From: Mucilaginibacter psychrotolerans
GTDB lineage: Bacteria > Bacteroidota > Bacteroidia > Sphingobacteriales > Sphingobacteriaceae
Direction: 5' to 3'
DNA: 62,795 bases
Assembly (NCBI RefSeq): GCF_004519315.1
Contig: NZ_SOZE01000032.1
Coordinates: forward strand, 1 to 62,795
A program made the translations under genes and the position numbers. Below are positions 1-7,943 of the stretch, in pieces (position 1 is the stretch's first letter; the number at the start of each line of letters is the position of its first letter). The notes beneath the pieces are model-generated. The model was not told where the DNA came from and searched no databases. It saw only the letters and a list, made by a program, of their open reading frames with translations.

Positions 1-275
1 ATCTCTTGACCAACATATTTTTAAAATTGTTTAGGGCTCCGTTTACTCTCACACTTTTTCACTTTTTCTTCAAGATTAACACTTCCTTTGTAATTGACAA
101 ACATAGGAGGGCTTCGCCGTTTTTAGAATTCAAGAATTTTCAAGATGCCATGAAGAGCGATTGTTAGAAATGATATCCAAATCCATTCTGTGAATTCTAA
201 AATCCTGTAAATTCTGATTCAGACAACCCCATCAATGACCCAATGACTCAATGATTTAATGACACAAAATAATTA

Positions 276-306
276 TTTGTTAAAAGTTTTGAAAACCGTA
301 GTTTTG
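276..306 (+). promoter_or_regulatory. Bacteroidota-type promoter for the TPR gene
   Basis: A TTTG at 276-279 and a TAGTTTTG at 299-306 are separated by exactly 19 bases. This matches the known Bacteroidota housekeeping consensus TTTG-N19-21-TAnnTTTG. It lies 23 bases upstream of the ATG at 329. The 275 bases before it hold A/T-rich intergenic sequence with short near-repeats of AATGAC and GAATTCT and no credible gene. Confidence 0.7.
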
Positions 307-328
307 CAAACTTAATTTTTAAATACAG

Positions 329-1006
329 ATGTCAGCAACCGAGTTGAAAACAAAGGCTACGCCAGCACAAACAGAAGCAGTGAAGGGTGGTAGCTTTGTT
401 CAGGAGAACCAAAAAAGCTTGTTATTTATAGCAGCCGCTATCGTATTGATGGTAGGCGTATATATTGCCTACCTTAAAGTGTACCTGGGCCCACGCGAAG
501 AAAAAGCCGCCAACCAAATACACGTAGCGCAAGACTACTGGACCAGAAAAGACTGGGACAAAGCTATAAAAGGTGCTGATAGCTACCCAGGCCTGGAGCA
601 GATTATTAAAGATTACAGCAACACCAAAACCGCAAACCTGGCTTATTTTTACTTAGGCGTTGCTTATTTAAATAAAGGCGAGTACCGCAAAGCGATTGAT
701 AACTTCGATAGCTACCGCGGCGACGACATGATGGTTGCTGCCGAAGCATTTGGCGGCGCAGGCGATGCTTACGTTGAATTGAAAGATTACGACAAAGCAG
801 AAACCTACTTCAAAAAAGCTGTTGATAAAGCGAACAACCAATTTCTTTCTCCGGTTTACCTGAAAAAATTAGGCCTGGTTTACGAAGCCAAGAACGATAA
901 CAAATCGGCTGCCGAAACCTACAAGAAAATAAAAACCGATTACCCTACCAGCACCGAAGCGCAAAGCATAGACGCTTACATTGCCCGCAGCGAAGCGAAA
1001 TCGTAG
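329..1006 (+). CDS. Membrane-anchored tetratricopeptide repeat protein
   Basis: This is a 225-residue protein of the TPR superfamily. It has a short N-terminal cytoplasmic segment, one membrane helix at about residues 31-49 (LLFIAAAIVLMVGVYIAYL) and a periplasmic part with at least three helix-turn-helix TPR units between about 100 and 215 (motifs such as YFYLGVAYLNKGEYRKAI and EAFGGAGDAYVELKDYDKAE). The architecture resembles YfgM-like proteins, which bind partner proteins at the membrane. It is followed by ribH after a 162-base gap with a hairpin, so the two may be separately transcribed. TPR and membrane anchoring are seen directly; the partner is unknown. Confidence 0.85.
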   Translation: MSATELKTKATPAQTEAVKGGSFVQENQKSLLFIAAAIVLMVGVYIAYLKVYLGPREEKAANQIHVAQDYWTRKDWDKAIKGADSYPGLEQIIKDYSNTKTANLAYFYLGVAYLNKGEYRKAIDNFDSYRGDDMMVAAEAFGGAGDAYVELKDYDKAETYFKKAVDKANNQFLSPVYLKKLGLVYEAKNDNKSAAETYKKIKTDYPTSTEAQSIDAYIARSEAKS

Positions 1007-1036
1007 ATAAGTTACCAAGAGGTTAAAAAAAGTTAG

Positions 1037-1086
1037 AAGGGTTAAAAAGGTTGTAATTGCGATTGCGTTACTCCTTTTTAACCCTT
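1037..1086. terminator. Long inverted repeat between TPR gene and ribH
   Basis: AAGGGTTAAAAAGG at 1037-1050 pairs perfectly with CCTTTTTAACCCTT at 1073-1086 across a 22-base loop. It lies 30 bases after the TPR stop codon. The 3' side ends in TTT only, so it could be a weak terminator or a stabilising hairpin. Confidence 0.45.
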
Positions 1087-1098
1087 TATCGTTTTAAG

Positions 1099-1106
1099 TA
1101 TATTTG
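1099..1106 (+). promoter_or_regulatory. Candidate -7 box for ribH
   Basis: TATATTTG at 1099-1106 fits the Bacteroidota -7 element TAnnTTTG, 62 bases before the ribH ATG. The expected upstream TTTG is present only as TTTT at the right distance, so the call is tentative. Confidence 0.4.
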
Positions 1107-1168
1107 ATTCCTAACTTTTTTAACATCTTTAACCTTTCTAACTATTAAAACTTTTTACAACTTACACT

Positions 1169-1666
1169 ATGTCTTCCGCCCTTAAAAACCTTTCAGATTT
1201 TTCTACCGCTACCGAAATACCTTCGGCAAAGCCCTTTACCTTTGGTATTGTTGTGGCCGAGTGGAATGCCGAAATAACCAATGCCCTATATAAAGGCGCT
1301 TACGATAGCCTTATAAAACACGGTGCAAAACCAAAGCACATACATAGCTACCCTGTGCCGGGCAGTTTTGAGCTTACCAGCGGCGCCGAACTGCTTTTAC
1401 AAACCGGCAAATTTGATGCGGTGATATGCCTGGGCTGCGTTATACAAGGCGAAACCCGCCATTTTGATTTTATTTGCCATGCAGTTGCCAATGGCGTAAG
1501 TAATGTTGCTATAAAATATTCAAAACCTGTTATATTTGGAGTACTTACTACCGATAACCAGCAACAGGCTATTGACAGGGCAGGCGGCAAACACGGCAAC
1601 AAAGGCGACGAAGCTGCTGTAACTGCCATAAAAATGGCTAAATTGGCCGAAACATTAAAAGGTTAA
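1169..1666 (+). CDS. ribH: 6,7-dimethyl-8-ribityllumazine synthase
   Basis: This is the penultimate enzyme of riboflavin synthesis. It condenses 5-amino-6-ribitylaminouracil with 3,4-dihydroxy-2-butanone 4-phosphate to give lumazine, in the cytoplasm, as a pentameric or icosahedral assembly. The 165-residue length is normal for the family. Visible family signatures are the substrate-binding aromatic segment VAEWNAEIT near residue 30, PGSFEL near residue 65, and the GCVIQGETRHFDFI block with the catalytic-site histidine near residue 98. The other rib genes are not in this window. A small lipoprotein gene follows after 31 bases and may be cotranscribed. Confidence 0.96.
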   Translation: MSSALKNLSDFSTATEIPSAKPFTFGIVVAEWNAEITNALYKGAYDSLIKHGAKPKHIHSYPVPGSFELTSGAELLLQTGKFDAVICLGCVIQGETRHFDFICHAVANGVSNVAIKYSKPVIFGVLTTDNQQQAIDRAGGKHGNKGDEAAVTAIKMAKLAETLKG

Positions 1667-1697
1667 AAGCGTAAAAAGAAATATATAAAAACAGGAG

Positions 1698-1811
1698 ATG
1701 AAAAAAATATTTTACATAGTTGTTGTGGCCCTGGTAATTGGCATAGGCTTTTCTTCGTGCTCAAATAAATTGTGCCCGGCATACGGCTCGTACCCTAACA
1801 GGGGCCGGTAG
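1698..1811 (+). CDS. Tiny lipoprotein (37 aa)
   Basis: A 37-residue ORF starts at an ATG preceded by AGGAG at a good spacing. It encodes a lysine start (MKKIFYIVV), a hydrophobic stretch and a lipobox-like FSSC, so the mature lipopeptide would begin at Cys21 and be only 17 residues long (CSNKLCPAYGSYPNRGR). The ribosome binding site, lipobox and a CPAYG motif, which I associate with small Bacteroidota lipoproteins, support a real gene. It lies directly downstream of ribH. Its function is unknown. It is short enough for automatic callers to miss. Confidence 0.7.
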   Translation: MKKIFYIVVVALVIGIGFSSCSNKLCPAYGSYPNRGR

Positions 1812-1892
1812 TTGGCCTGTCATCTTTCCAACGCAACCTTAAAACATTACGCAGTTTTACATTGTATTTACTTTTAACAGAGTAGATACTTT

Positions 1893-1900
1893 TATTTTTG
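1893..1900 (+). promoter_or_regulatory. -7 box immediately upstream of ytxJ
   Basis: TATTTTTG at 1893-1900 matches TAnnTTTG and ends only 4 bases before the ATG at 1905. If used, transcription would start at or next to the start codon, giving a leaderless or nearly leaderless mRNA. No clear TTTG -33 element is visible at the right spacing. Confidence 0.4.
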
Positions 1901-1904
1901 CGCC

Positions 1905-2234
1905 ATGGAATGGATATCGTTGGAGACGGCTTCGCAGCTGGATAGTATTAAGCAACAACAAGGCTACAGCCTTATTTTTAAGCACAGCACCCGCTGCAGC
2001 ATCAGCATGATGGCCAAAAGGCGCTTCGAACTGGATTGGGAAGAGCTACCCGCCGATATGCCCCTTTACTTCTTAGACCTCCTCAAACATCGCGACCTTT
2101 CCGCGAAAATTGCAGAAGATTTCCAGGTACACCACGAATCGCCGCAGATGCTGGTGATAAAAGACGGCGAGTGCATATTAGACCAATCGCACGGTTCTAT
2201 TTCGGTGGATGAAGCGGTGAGCGTATTGGCGTAG
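1905..2234 (+). CDS. ytxJ: Bacillithiol-system redox protein YtxJ
   Basis: This is a 109-residue thioredoxin-fold protein of the YtxJ family, proposed monothiol bacilliredoxins acting in bacillithiol-dependent de-bacillithiolation. The family signature is seen at residues 24-35 (IFKHSTRCSISM), with a single redox cysteine at Cys31, and the cis-proline segment ESPQMLVIKDG follows near residue 79. Length is typical. It sits alone between ribH/lipoprotein and lipA, with its own terminator at 2279-2310. A second cysteine near residue 89 (GECIL) is not part of a CxxC pair. The functional role is known from family knowledge only. Confidence 0.88.
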   Translation: MEWISLETASQLDSIKQQQGYSLIFKHSTRCSISMMAKRRFELDWEELPADMPLYFLDLLKHRDLSAKIAEDFQVHHESPQMLVIKDGECILDQSHGSISVDEAVSVLA

Positions 2235-2278
2235 ATTCAAGAAATCAAGAACCAAGATTCAAGAAAAAAGATAGATGA

Positions 2279-2310
2279 AGCTCTTAAGAATCCCTTAAGG
2301 GCTTTTTTTA
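2279..2310 (+). terminator. Intrinsic terminator after ytxJ
   Basis: AGCTCTTAAG (2279-2288) pairs with CTTAAGGGCT (2294-2303) with one G-T wobble and a 5-base loop, and is followed by a run of seven T. It lies 45 bases after the ytxJ stop. Confidence 0.8.
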
Positions 2311-2397
2311 TCTGACGATTGGTGTGCTAATTTATCTTTTTACTGAATTAAGGTCTTTCGGACTAAAATCAACCTACTGTAAAACTTCTGTTCCCCC

Positions 2398-2430
2398 TTT
2401 AGGGGGTTAGGGGGTTTTTAACTACTTTTG
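2398..2430 (+). promoter_or_regulatory. Candidate promoter of lipA
   Basis: TACTTTTG at 2423-2430 is an exact TAnnTTTG -7 box, with TTTA 21 bases upstream as an imperfect -33 box. The box ends 4 bases before the lipA ATG at 2435, the same tight arrangement as at ytxJ. A GGGGGTTAGGGGG-type hairpin sequence (2393-2417) fills the spacer. Confidence 0.5.
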
Positions 2431-2434
2431 TGAT

Positions 2435-3313
2435 ATGATTGAATTGCCAGTAGTGCCCGCTAATCAGCCGCAACGTAAGCCCGATTGGCTTAGGGTGAAA
2501 CTCCCGGTAGGGAAAGAATACGCGCATGTGCGCGGTTTGGTTGATACTCATAAGCTGCACACCATTTGCGAAAGCGGCAATTGCCCCAACATGGGCGAGT
2601 GCTGGGGTGCCGGCACGGCAACTTTCATGATATTGGGTAACATTTGTACCCGTAGCTGCTCATTTTGCGCCGTGGCAACGGGTCGCCCACTGGCGGTTGA
2701 TACGGATGAACCTAACCGCGTTGCCAATTCGGTAAAGCTGATGCAGGTAAAACACTGCGTAATTACCTCTGTAGATCGCGACGACCTTAAAGATGGTGGC
2801 TCTATCATCTGGGCCGAAACAATTAATGCTATCCGCAGAGAAAGCCCCGAAACTACTTTAGAAACTCTACTGCCCGATTTTCGTGGCAATTGGGATAATC
2901 TCGCCCGCGTGCTGGAAACCCGGCCCGAGGTGGTATCGCATAATTTGGAGACCGTGCGCCGCTTAACCAAAGAAGTACGGATTCAAGCGAAATACGACCG
3001 TAGTTTGGAAGCCTTGCGCCACGTAGCTGATGCGGGCTTACGCACCAAATCGGGCATTATGCTGGGCCTGGGCGAAAAGGAAGAAGATGTTTTAGAAGCC
3101 ATGGACGACCTGCTGCAAGCGGGCGTGCATATCCTTACCCTAGGCCAGTACCTGCAGCCAACACGTAACCACCACCCGGTTATAGATTGGATACACCCCG
3201 ACCAATTTGCCGGCTACAAAGAGTGGGGATTGAAAAAAGGATTCAGGTACGTGGAAAGCGGGCCGCTGGTGCGCTCATCTTACCATGCCGAAAAGCATTT
3301 ATTTGAAATGTAA
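2435..3313 (+). CDS. lipA: Lipoyl synthase
   Basis: This radical SAM enzyme inserts two sulfur atoms into the protein-bound octanoyl chain to make the lipoyl cofactor of 2-oxoacid dehydrogenases and the glycine cleavage H protein. It has the auxiliary-cluster cysteines Cys45, Cys50 and Cys56 (CESGNCPNMGEC), the radical-SAM CxxxCxxC at Cys71, Cys75 and Cys78, and the C-terminal RSSYHAE segment at 280-286, which supplies the serine ligand of the auxiliary cluster. Length (292 aa) is normal. The ECF sigma gene starts 26 bases downstream. Confidence 0.97.
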   Translation: MIELPVVPANQPQRKPDWLRVKLPVGKEYAHVRGLVDTHKLHTICESGNCPNMGECWGAGTATFMILGNICTRSCSFCAVATGRPLAVDTDEPNRVANSVKLMQVKHCVITSVDRDDLKDGGSIIWAETINAIRRESPETTLETLLPDFRGNWDNLARVLETRPEVVSHNLETVRRLTKEVRIQAKYDRSLEALRHVADAGLRTKSGIMLGLGEKEEDVLEAMDDLLQAGVHILTLGQYLQPTRNHHPVIDWIHPDQFAGYKEWGLKKGFRYVESGPLVRSSYHAEKHLFEM

Positions 3314-3338
3314 TTAATCCTTTCTATCTTCACCCGAG

Positions 3339-3890
3339 TTGAGCAGGAAAAAAAAAATATCACTATCTGAGGAAGAATTAATACTTGCCCTCCGCAACCG
3401 CGAAAAGATTGCGGTAGAGGCATTGTATGATATGTACTCCGCATCCTTGTTCGGGGTAATCTCCCGTATCATTACCGAAATCCCGGTTGCAGAGGATGTG
3501 CTTCAGGAAACTTTCGTAAAAATTTGGAATTCCTTTTCGGGGTATAGCGCCGAAAAAGGGCGCTTGTTTACCTGGATGGTGAATATTGCCCGCAATTTGG
3601 CTATAGACAAGATACGTTCAAAAGATTTTAAGAACCAGGCCAAAAACCATGAGCTTGAAAATAACGTAACTTTCGTTGACGAACAAAGGAATACAGTTTA
3701 CAAACCTGAGTTGCTGGGTATAAAGGAGCTGGTTGCTACCCTAAAGCCCGAACAAAAGTCGATACTTGATCTGGTGTACTTTAAAGGTTACACCCATGTG
3801 GAAGCCGCCGACGAACTTGGCGTTCCGCTTGGAACCATTAAAACGCGCCTAAGGATGGCCATACAGCAGCTCAGAAAACATTTTAATTGA
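3339..3890 (+). CDS. ECF-type RNA polymerase sigma factor
   Basis: This 183-residue protein is a sigma-70 family ECF factor. Region 2 is at about residues 20-90 (VAEDVLQETFVKIWNSF, then FTWMVNIARNLAIDKIR) and region 4 at about 125-180, with the helix-turn-helix GYTHVEAADELGVPLGTIKTRLR. The reading frame opens with a TTG codon; the next in-frame ATG would remove about 30 residues of region 2, so TTG is preferred. The stop overlaps the start of the anti-sigma gene by 4 bases, which indicates translational coupling and a regulatory pair. The target genes are unknown; pairing with an RskA-type anti-sigma suggests a membrane or envelope stress signal. Confidence 0.93.
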   Translation: MSRKKKISLSEEELILALRNREKIAVEALYDMYSASLFGVISRIITEIPVAEDVLQETFVKIWNSFSGYSAEKGRLFTWMVNIARNLAIDKIRSKDFKNQAKNHELENNVTFVDEQRNTVYKPELLGIKELVATLKPEQKSILDLVYFKGYTHVEAADELGVPLGTIKTRLRMAIQQLRKHFN

Positions 3891-4750
3891 CAGTGGAAAA
3901 CATCAAGGAATATATAGAATCTGGGATATTGGAACTTTACGTTCTGGGCAGCATCAGCCCCGACGAAAAGTTGCAAGTGGAGAAGATGGCCGCTGAAAAT
4001 GCTGAAGTTAAGGTAGAAATAGAAGCAATAGAACGGTCGATGGAAGCTTACGCGGAAGTGCATGCCATTGCACCACCCGAGGTTTTACGTGGCCGGATAC
4101 TGAACAGCCTGCTCACCAATTTGGCGGACGACCGCATATTTACCAAAGCACATAGCCGCACCGAGGAAGTATTTGAGGACGATGATGTAGAGGCAGAGAA
4201 TGTGATAGCTATGCCTGTAAGGCAACCATCGTTTTTTAAATATGCATTTGCCGCATGCCTGGTTTTACTCCTCATCAGTGTTTATGGATTAATAAACCTG
4301 TACAGCAAGCTGCAGGATACCAATACGCAGCTTACTGCCATGCAACTGGATAAGCAGAAGATTGCCAATGACGTTAGCAACCGCGAAAAGGAACTGAATA
4401 TATACCGCGATACTGTTTACAGGATACTGCGCCTTAAAGGCACGCCTAAAACGCCAACGGCCGCCATGACAATTGCCTGGAACACTATCAACAAAAAGAT
4501 AGTATTGGATATGAAGAGCATGAAGCTTCCGGAACATGACAGTGCACACCAGTACCAGCTTTGGGCGTTGGTAGGCGGAAAGCCCGTAGATTTGGGCGTA
4601 TTCGATTCTGCTAACGCGATAGACACCTCGGGCGTAAAAGAAATGAAAGCCATTGCTGCTGCAGATGCTTTTGCCGTGACCGTAGAACCTATGGGCGGAA
4701 GCGTTAACCCAACCATTACCGAAATGGTGGTTTCAGGAGCATCAAAATAG
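3887..4750 (+). CDS. RskA-type transmembrane anti-sigma factor
   Basis: This 287-residue protein has an N-terminal helical anti-sigma domain (LELYVLGSISPDEKLQVE, about residues 15-35), one membrane helix at about 112-130 (YAFAACLVLLLISVYGLI), a short coiled coil and a periplasmic RskA C-terminal domain from about 185 (motifs LPEHDSAHQYQLWALVGGKPVDLGVF and VTVEPMGGS). It should hold the upstream sigma factor inactive at the inner membrane. The gene overlaps the sigma stop (TTGA), with TTG as the likely start; a GTG two codons later is an alternative. No zinc-binding HxxxCxxC motif is seen in the N-terminus. Confidence 0.9.
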   Translation: MTVENIKEYIESGILELYVLGSISPDEKLQVEKMAAENAEVKVEIEAIERSMEAYAEVHAIAPPEVLRGRILNSLLTNLADDRIFTKAHSRTEEVFEDDDVEAENVIAMPVRQPSFFKYAFAACLVLLLISVYGLINLYSKLQDTNTQLTAMQLDKQKIANDVSNREKELNIYRDTVYRILRLKGTPKTPTAAMTIAWNTINKKIVLDMKSMKLPEHDSAHQYQLWALVGGKPVDLGVFDSANAIDTSGVKEMKAIAAADAFAVTVEPMGGSVNPTITEMVVSGASK

Positions 4751-4773
4751 TCGATAGCTTACTCGATAAACAC

Positions 4774-4807
4774 AAAATCCCGGCTGGTAATACCACCCGG
4801 GATTTTT
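4774..4807 (+). terminator. Terminator of the sigma/anti-sigma operon
   Basis: AAAATCCCGG (4774-4783) pairs with CCGGGATTTT (4797-4806), giving a 10-bp stem with a 13-base loop and T-rich 3' side, 24 bases after the anti-sigma stop. The A-rich 5' arm lets it work on the minus strand as well. Confidence 0.8.
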
Positions 4808-4937
4808 GCATGTGTTAAATTTTGTTAAAACCTTAAATTAAATGCACTGTCAAAGTAACTAATATGATTTTCATACGTCATATAGATACAAAAAAGAAGT
4901 ATTTAGTTCTTTATAAGATCAGTTAATAGTTAATAAG

Positions 4938-4972
4938 AAAAAGGGATGTTTGATACTTACATCCCTTTTTTT
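4938..4972. terminator. Bidirectional terminator at the nnr 3' end
   Basis: AAAAAGGGATGT at 4938-4949 pairs with ACATCCCTTTTT at 4959-4970. T-runs are present on both strands. The minus-strand nnr stop codon (4971-4973) abuts the stem, so it most likely ends that transcript. Confidence 0.8.
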
Positions 4973-6470
4973 ATGCCTTCAATTTTGCCATGGTAATGGG
5001 CAGTTGCTGTATAATTTTGCCAGGGAGCGTAACGTACATGCGGTTGTGTAGGGCCAACTCGTCGCCGGCTTTGCCGTGGATATATACGCCTGTTATACAG
5101 GCGTTTTGCGGCGTATATTTTTGTGCCATTAGCGCGGTGATAACACCAGTCAATACATCGCCCATACCGCCTGTTGCCATAGCGGCATTGCTTGTAGAGT
5201 TGAAATAAAGCTTCCCTTCTGGCGTGGCGGTTATGGTATAATCGTTTTTGAGTATGATGTTGATGTTCAATTCTACAGCTTTTTCTTTAGCCGTTTGCAG
5301 GCGCTGACACCAGCTGGTATGTTCGCCAAAAAGCCTGTCGAACTCTTTCATATGCGGGGTAAGTATGCTGCCTGCGGGGATTTTTTGCATTAATTCCTTG
5401 TTTTCTGCTAACAGGTTTAGCGCATCAGCATCAACCACAATAGGTTTTTTATAATTGTCGAGTACTGCCTTTAGCAACCCTAAAGCCTCGTCGTCTTTGC
5501 CAAGACCCGGCCCAATGGCTATGGTGCTGAATTTATCCCATTCTATATCGGGTGCTTTACCGTCCTTGCGAATGATCGCCATCAGTTCGGGCATGTAGCT
5601 GTTGAGCGCCACCAGTCCGCTTTGCGGGATGCAGGCGGTGGTTAGTCCGGCTCCGGCATGTGCACAGGCTGCTGTAGATAATAGGGCAGCCCCCATGGTT
5701 TCATCTTTACCGGCAATAATAAGCGCGTGCCCGTAGGTGCCTTTATTGCTGAAACGTTTACGTGGTTTGAGCAGGCTGCGCACGTCGGCTTCTTCTACAA
5801 GCAGATAGGGGGTATCAACTGAATGGATAAATGCATCGTTGATACCAATTTTAACCACTTCGCAGCAATCAATATACGTACCAGATTCTGGAAGCAGGAA
5901 ATTTACTTTAGGCTGCTGAAAGGTTATGGTAAGTGCCGATTTAATGGCCACGGCATCGGCGGGTATCTCGCCATCGGTAAAGAACCCGGTGGGTACATCT
6001 ACTGCTACAACAGTGGTGGCGAGTTGGTTCAGGTGAGTTACTAGCGTTTTATAATCGCCGGCTAAAGGTTTATTGAGGCCTGTGCCCAGCATGGCATCAA
6101 TCAATATATTGCATTTCTCGTCGGGGAATGCAGCTCCGGGTTTTATTTCGACGATAGGTATGTTGTTGAGGCGGGCAAGGTTGTTGTTGAAATCGTAGCT
6201 GGCTTTATCGCTAAAGCGGATGATTTTGATATCAATAGTTTGGTAGCCATGTTCATATAGCAAACGTGCTATAGCCAATCCGTCGCCGCCGTTATTACCT
6301 GTGCCGCAGTAAACCGCAATGGCTTTCTGCTTATCCTGGAAGTGATTGATAAACCAGCCCACGAACGCCTTCGAAGCACGCTCCATCAGATCGATAGAAG
6401 AGATAGGCTCATGCGCGATGGTGTAAGCATCCGCTTCGCGGATTTGGGAGGCAATTAGTAAGGGTAGCAT
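4971..6470 (-). CDS. nnr: Bifunctional NAD(P)H-hydrate epimerase / dehydratase
   Basis: This 499-residue repair enzyme has two domains. The N-terminal YjeF_N epimerase (about 1-215; CGTGNNGGDGLAIARLL near residue 55) interconverts R- and S-hydrates of NAD(P)H. The C-terminal carbohydrate-kinase-like dehydratase (about 230-499) restores NAD(P)H using ADP, with GPGLGKDDEA near 320 and the signature GGMGDVLTG at 434-442. The fused arrangement is the usual bacterial one and length is normal. It is a single gene with a strong 3' hairpin. It is called from clear family motifs in both halves. Confidence 0.95.
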   Translation of the reverse strand: MLPLLIASQIREADAYTIAHEPISSIDLMERASKAFVGWFINHFQDKQKAIAVYCGTGNNGGDGLAIARLLYEHGYQTIDIKIIRFSDKASYDFNNNLARLNNIPIVEIKPGAAFPDEKCNILIDAMLGTGLNKPLAGDYKTLVTHLNQLATTVVAVDVPTGFFTDGEIPADAVAIKSALTITFQQPKVNFLLPESGTYIDCCEVVKIGINDAFIHSVDTPYLLVEEADVRSLLKPRKRFSNKGTYGHALIIAGKDETMGAALLSTAACAHAGAGLTTACIPQSGLVALNSYMPELMAIIRKDGKAPDIEWDKFSTIAIGPGLGKDDEALGLLKAVLDNYKKPIVVDADALNLLAENKELMQKIPAGSILTPHMKEFDRLFGEHTSWCQRLQTAKEKAVELNINIILKNDYTITATPEGKLYFNSTSNAAMATGGMGDVLTGVITALMAQKYTPQNACITGVYIHGKAGDELALHNRMYVTLPGKIIQQLPITMAKLKA

Positions 6471-6520
6471 ATAATGCTAAAGGTAGGAGTTTGGGAATTG
6501 TTTGAGGAGGGAGAAATAAC

Positions 6521-7900
6521 TTACTGGCCAGATTCTTTTTTTATTATCTCAAGGGCGGCTTTCATTGCGTCATTGACAATGTTAACGATAGTATCATTTT
6601 CGACCACCCTATCATAATTTATTTCTGGAATAGAATTATCTTTCGAATCATATCCAACGGTAATGCTTATTGAATAAGTATATTCGTTAAAAACAAATCG
6701 TATAAATACAGGTAAGTTGAACGGCTTAGAGAATTTGTAGCCTTTTAAAAAATATTCTATGCCAAAACTTACCATACTTCCATTTAATAATTGGGGTCGA
6801 TGCAACCAATCCAACAATGTATTTGGAAATAATGCGGTAGATAATGCATTTCCACCTCTTCTATCTTGTAAATCGTATTTGGGAAACTGGTCAGTATTAT
6901 AAATTATACGATGTTCTATGCTTTCAAAAAGATCATCGAACTTTGATAGTTTGGCTATTATTTTTTGAAACAAAGGGATTCCGCTGTGTTCTATTATTTT
7001 AATGATGTTGCTCCAGTTTTTTACTTCTTTACGCTCATGGCTTTTATCTAACCTTAATTTGAGCAGCGCAATTTCTTTATCAATATCATCCTCTTCTTCG
7101 ATTTCCTTACCCTCAATGACATCTAAGGTAATTTGCAAAGATCGTTGCACCAATCCTACCATGAATTCGTAAAACAGATCAGGCTCGCCGCCATATGTTT
7201 GTATATCCGTTAGATAGCGATAGTAATTTTGCTTTTCGTTTTCTTTAATATAAAATGGAGGTAATCCATAGCTAATCAATATCAAATTAGACAGTATCCT
7301 TGCTGTGCGTCCATTTCCGTCATAAAAAGGATGTATGTTTAGATAATCTAAATGGAATTTTAATGCCAGTGACACAGGATGTATAGCATCGTTTTGAGAA
7401 CGCTGTATTTTCTCTTTTTCGCTATTTGTCCAATTCACCAATTGATGCATCCGTTCAGGAACTTCTGCATATGGCACGAAGTCATAACGCTCGCCATCAT
7501 AGTTGAGCATATAGTTGTCTACATTTTTCCACTGCCCTACATATTTCTTTTTGTCTTCATCCTCCTCATACATAATTCCTTTATGTATTTCTCTTATCCG
7601 GCTTTCTGAAATATTAAGCTCACCTTTGCCCATTTTCATGATAGTGGTTATTACAGTATCATGATTTTTGATTTCTTGAATGTCTTTTAAGGGCTTTCCA
7701 TGAACCTCAATAGCATTAACCATCACAGTCCTTGTTTCCCGTTTGGTGAGGCTATTACCCTCCATGCTGTTAGAGGTGTAGTTCCATTCCAAACGTAGCT
7801 TGTAGTTGATTTTGTTGAGTAAAGTAACAGGTATCTGTCCATGCCCTTCTATAGCGGCTTGAAGATTATCGATTTCCTGAAGTTTGTCTGTAAAGCTCAT
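6521..7900 (-). CDS. Fic/Fido-domain protein (probable AMPylase)
   Basis: This 459-residue protein has a complete Fic active-site motif HPFYDGNGRTAR at 190-201, which transfers AMP (or another nucleotide moiety) onto a hydroxyl of a target protein. An inhibitory-helix motif of the (S/T)xxxE(G/N)N type is present at 43-49 (SNSMEGN), N-terminal to the Fic core, marking a class II, self-inhibited Fic. The C-terminal 200 residues match nothing I recognise and may bind the target or DNA. The coding sequence is more A/T-rich than nnr and uvrA on either side, which hints at recent acquisition. No separate antitoxin gene is visible, consistent with the internal inhibitory helix. Confidence 0.9.
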   Translation of the reverse strand: MSFTDKLQEIDNLQAAIEGHGQIPVTLLNKINYKLRLEWNYTSNSMEGNSLTKRETRTVMVNAIEVHGKPLKDIQEIKNHDTVITTIMKMGKGELNISESRIREIHKGIMYEEDEDKKKYVGQWKNVDNYMLNYDGERYDFVPYAEVPERMHQLVNWTNSEKEKIQRSQNDAIHPVSLALKFHLDYLNIHPFYDGNGRTARILSNLILISYGLPPFYIKENEKQNYYRYLTDIQTYGGEPDLFYEFMVGLVQRSLQITLDVIEGKEIEEEDDIDKEIALLKLRLDKSHERKEVKNWSNIIKIIEHSGIPLFQKIIAKLSKFDDLFESIEHRIIYNTDQFPKYDLQDRRGGNALSTALFPNTLLDWLHRPQLLNGSMVSFGIEYFLKGYKFSKPFNLPVFIRFVFNEYTYSISITVGYDSKDNSIPEINYDRVVENDTIVNIVNDAMKAALEIIKKESGQ

Positions 7901-7943
7901 ATTGTCATTTCGATTGGCAATATCGGATTTTTATCGTTAGGAT

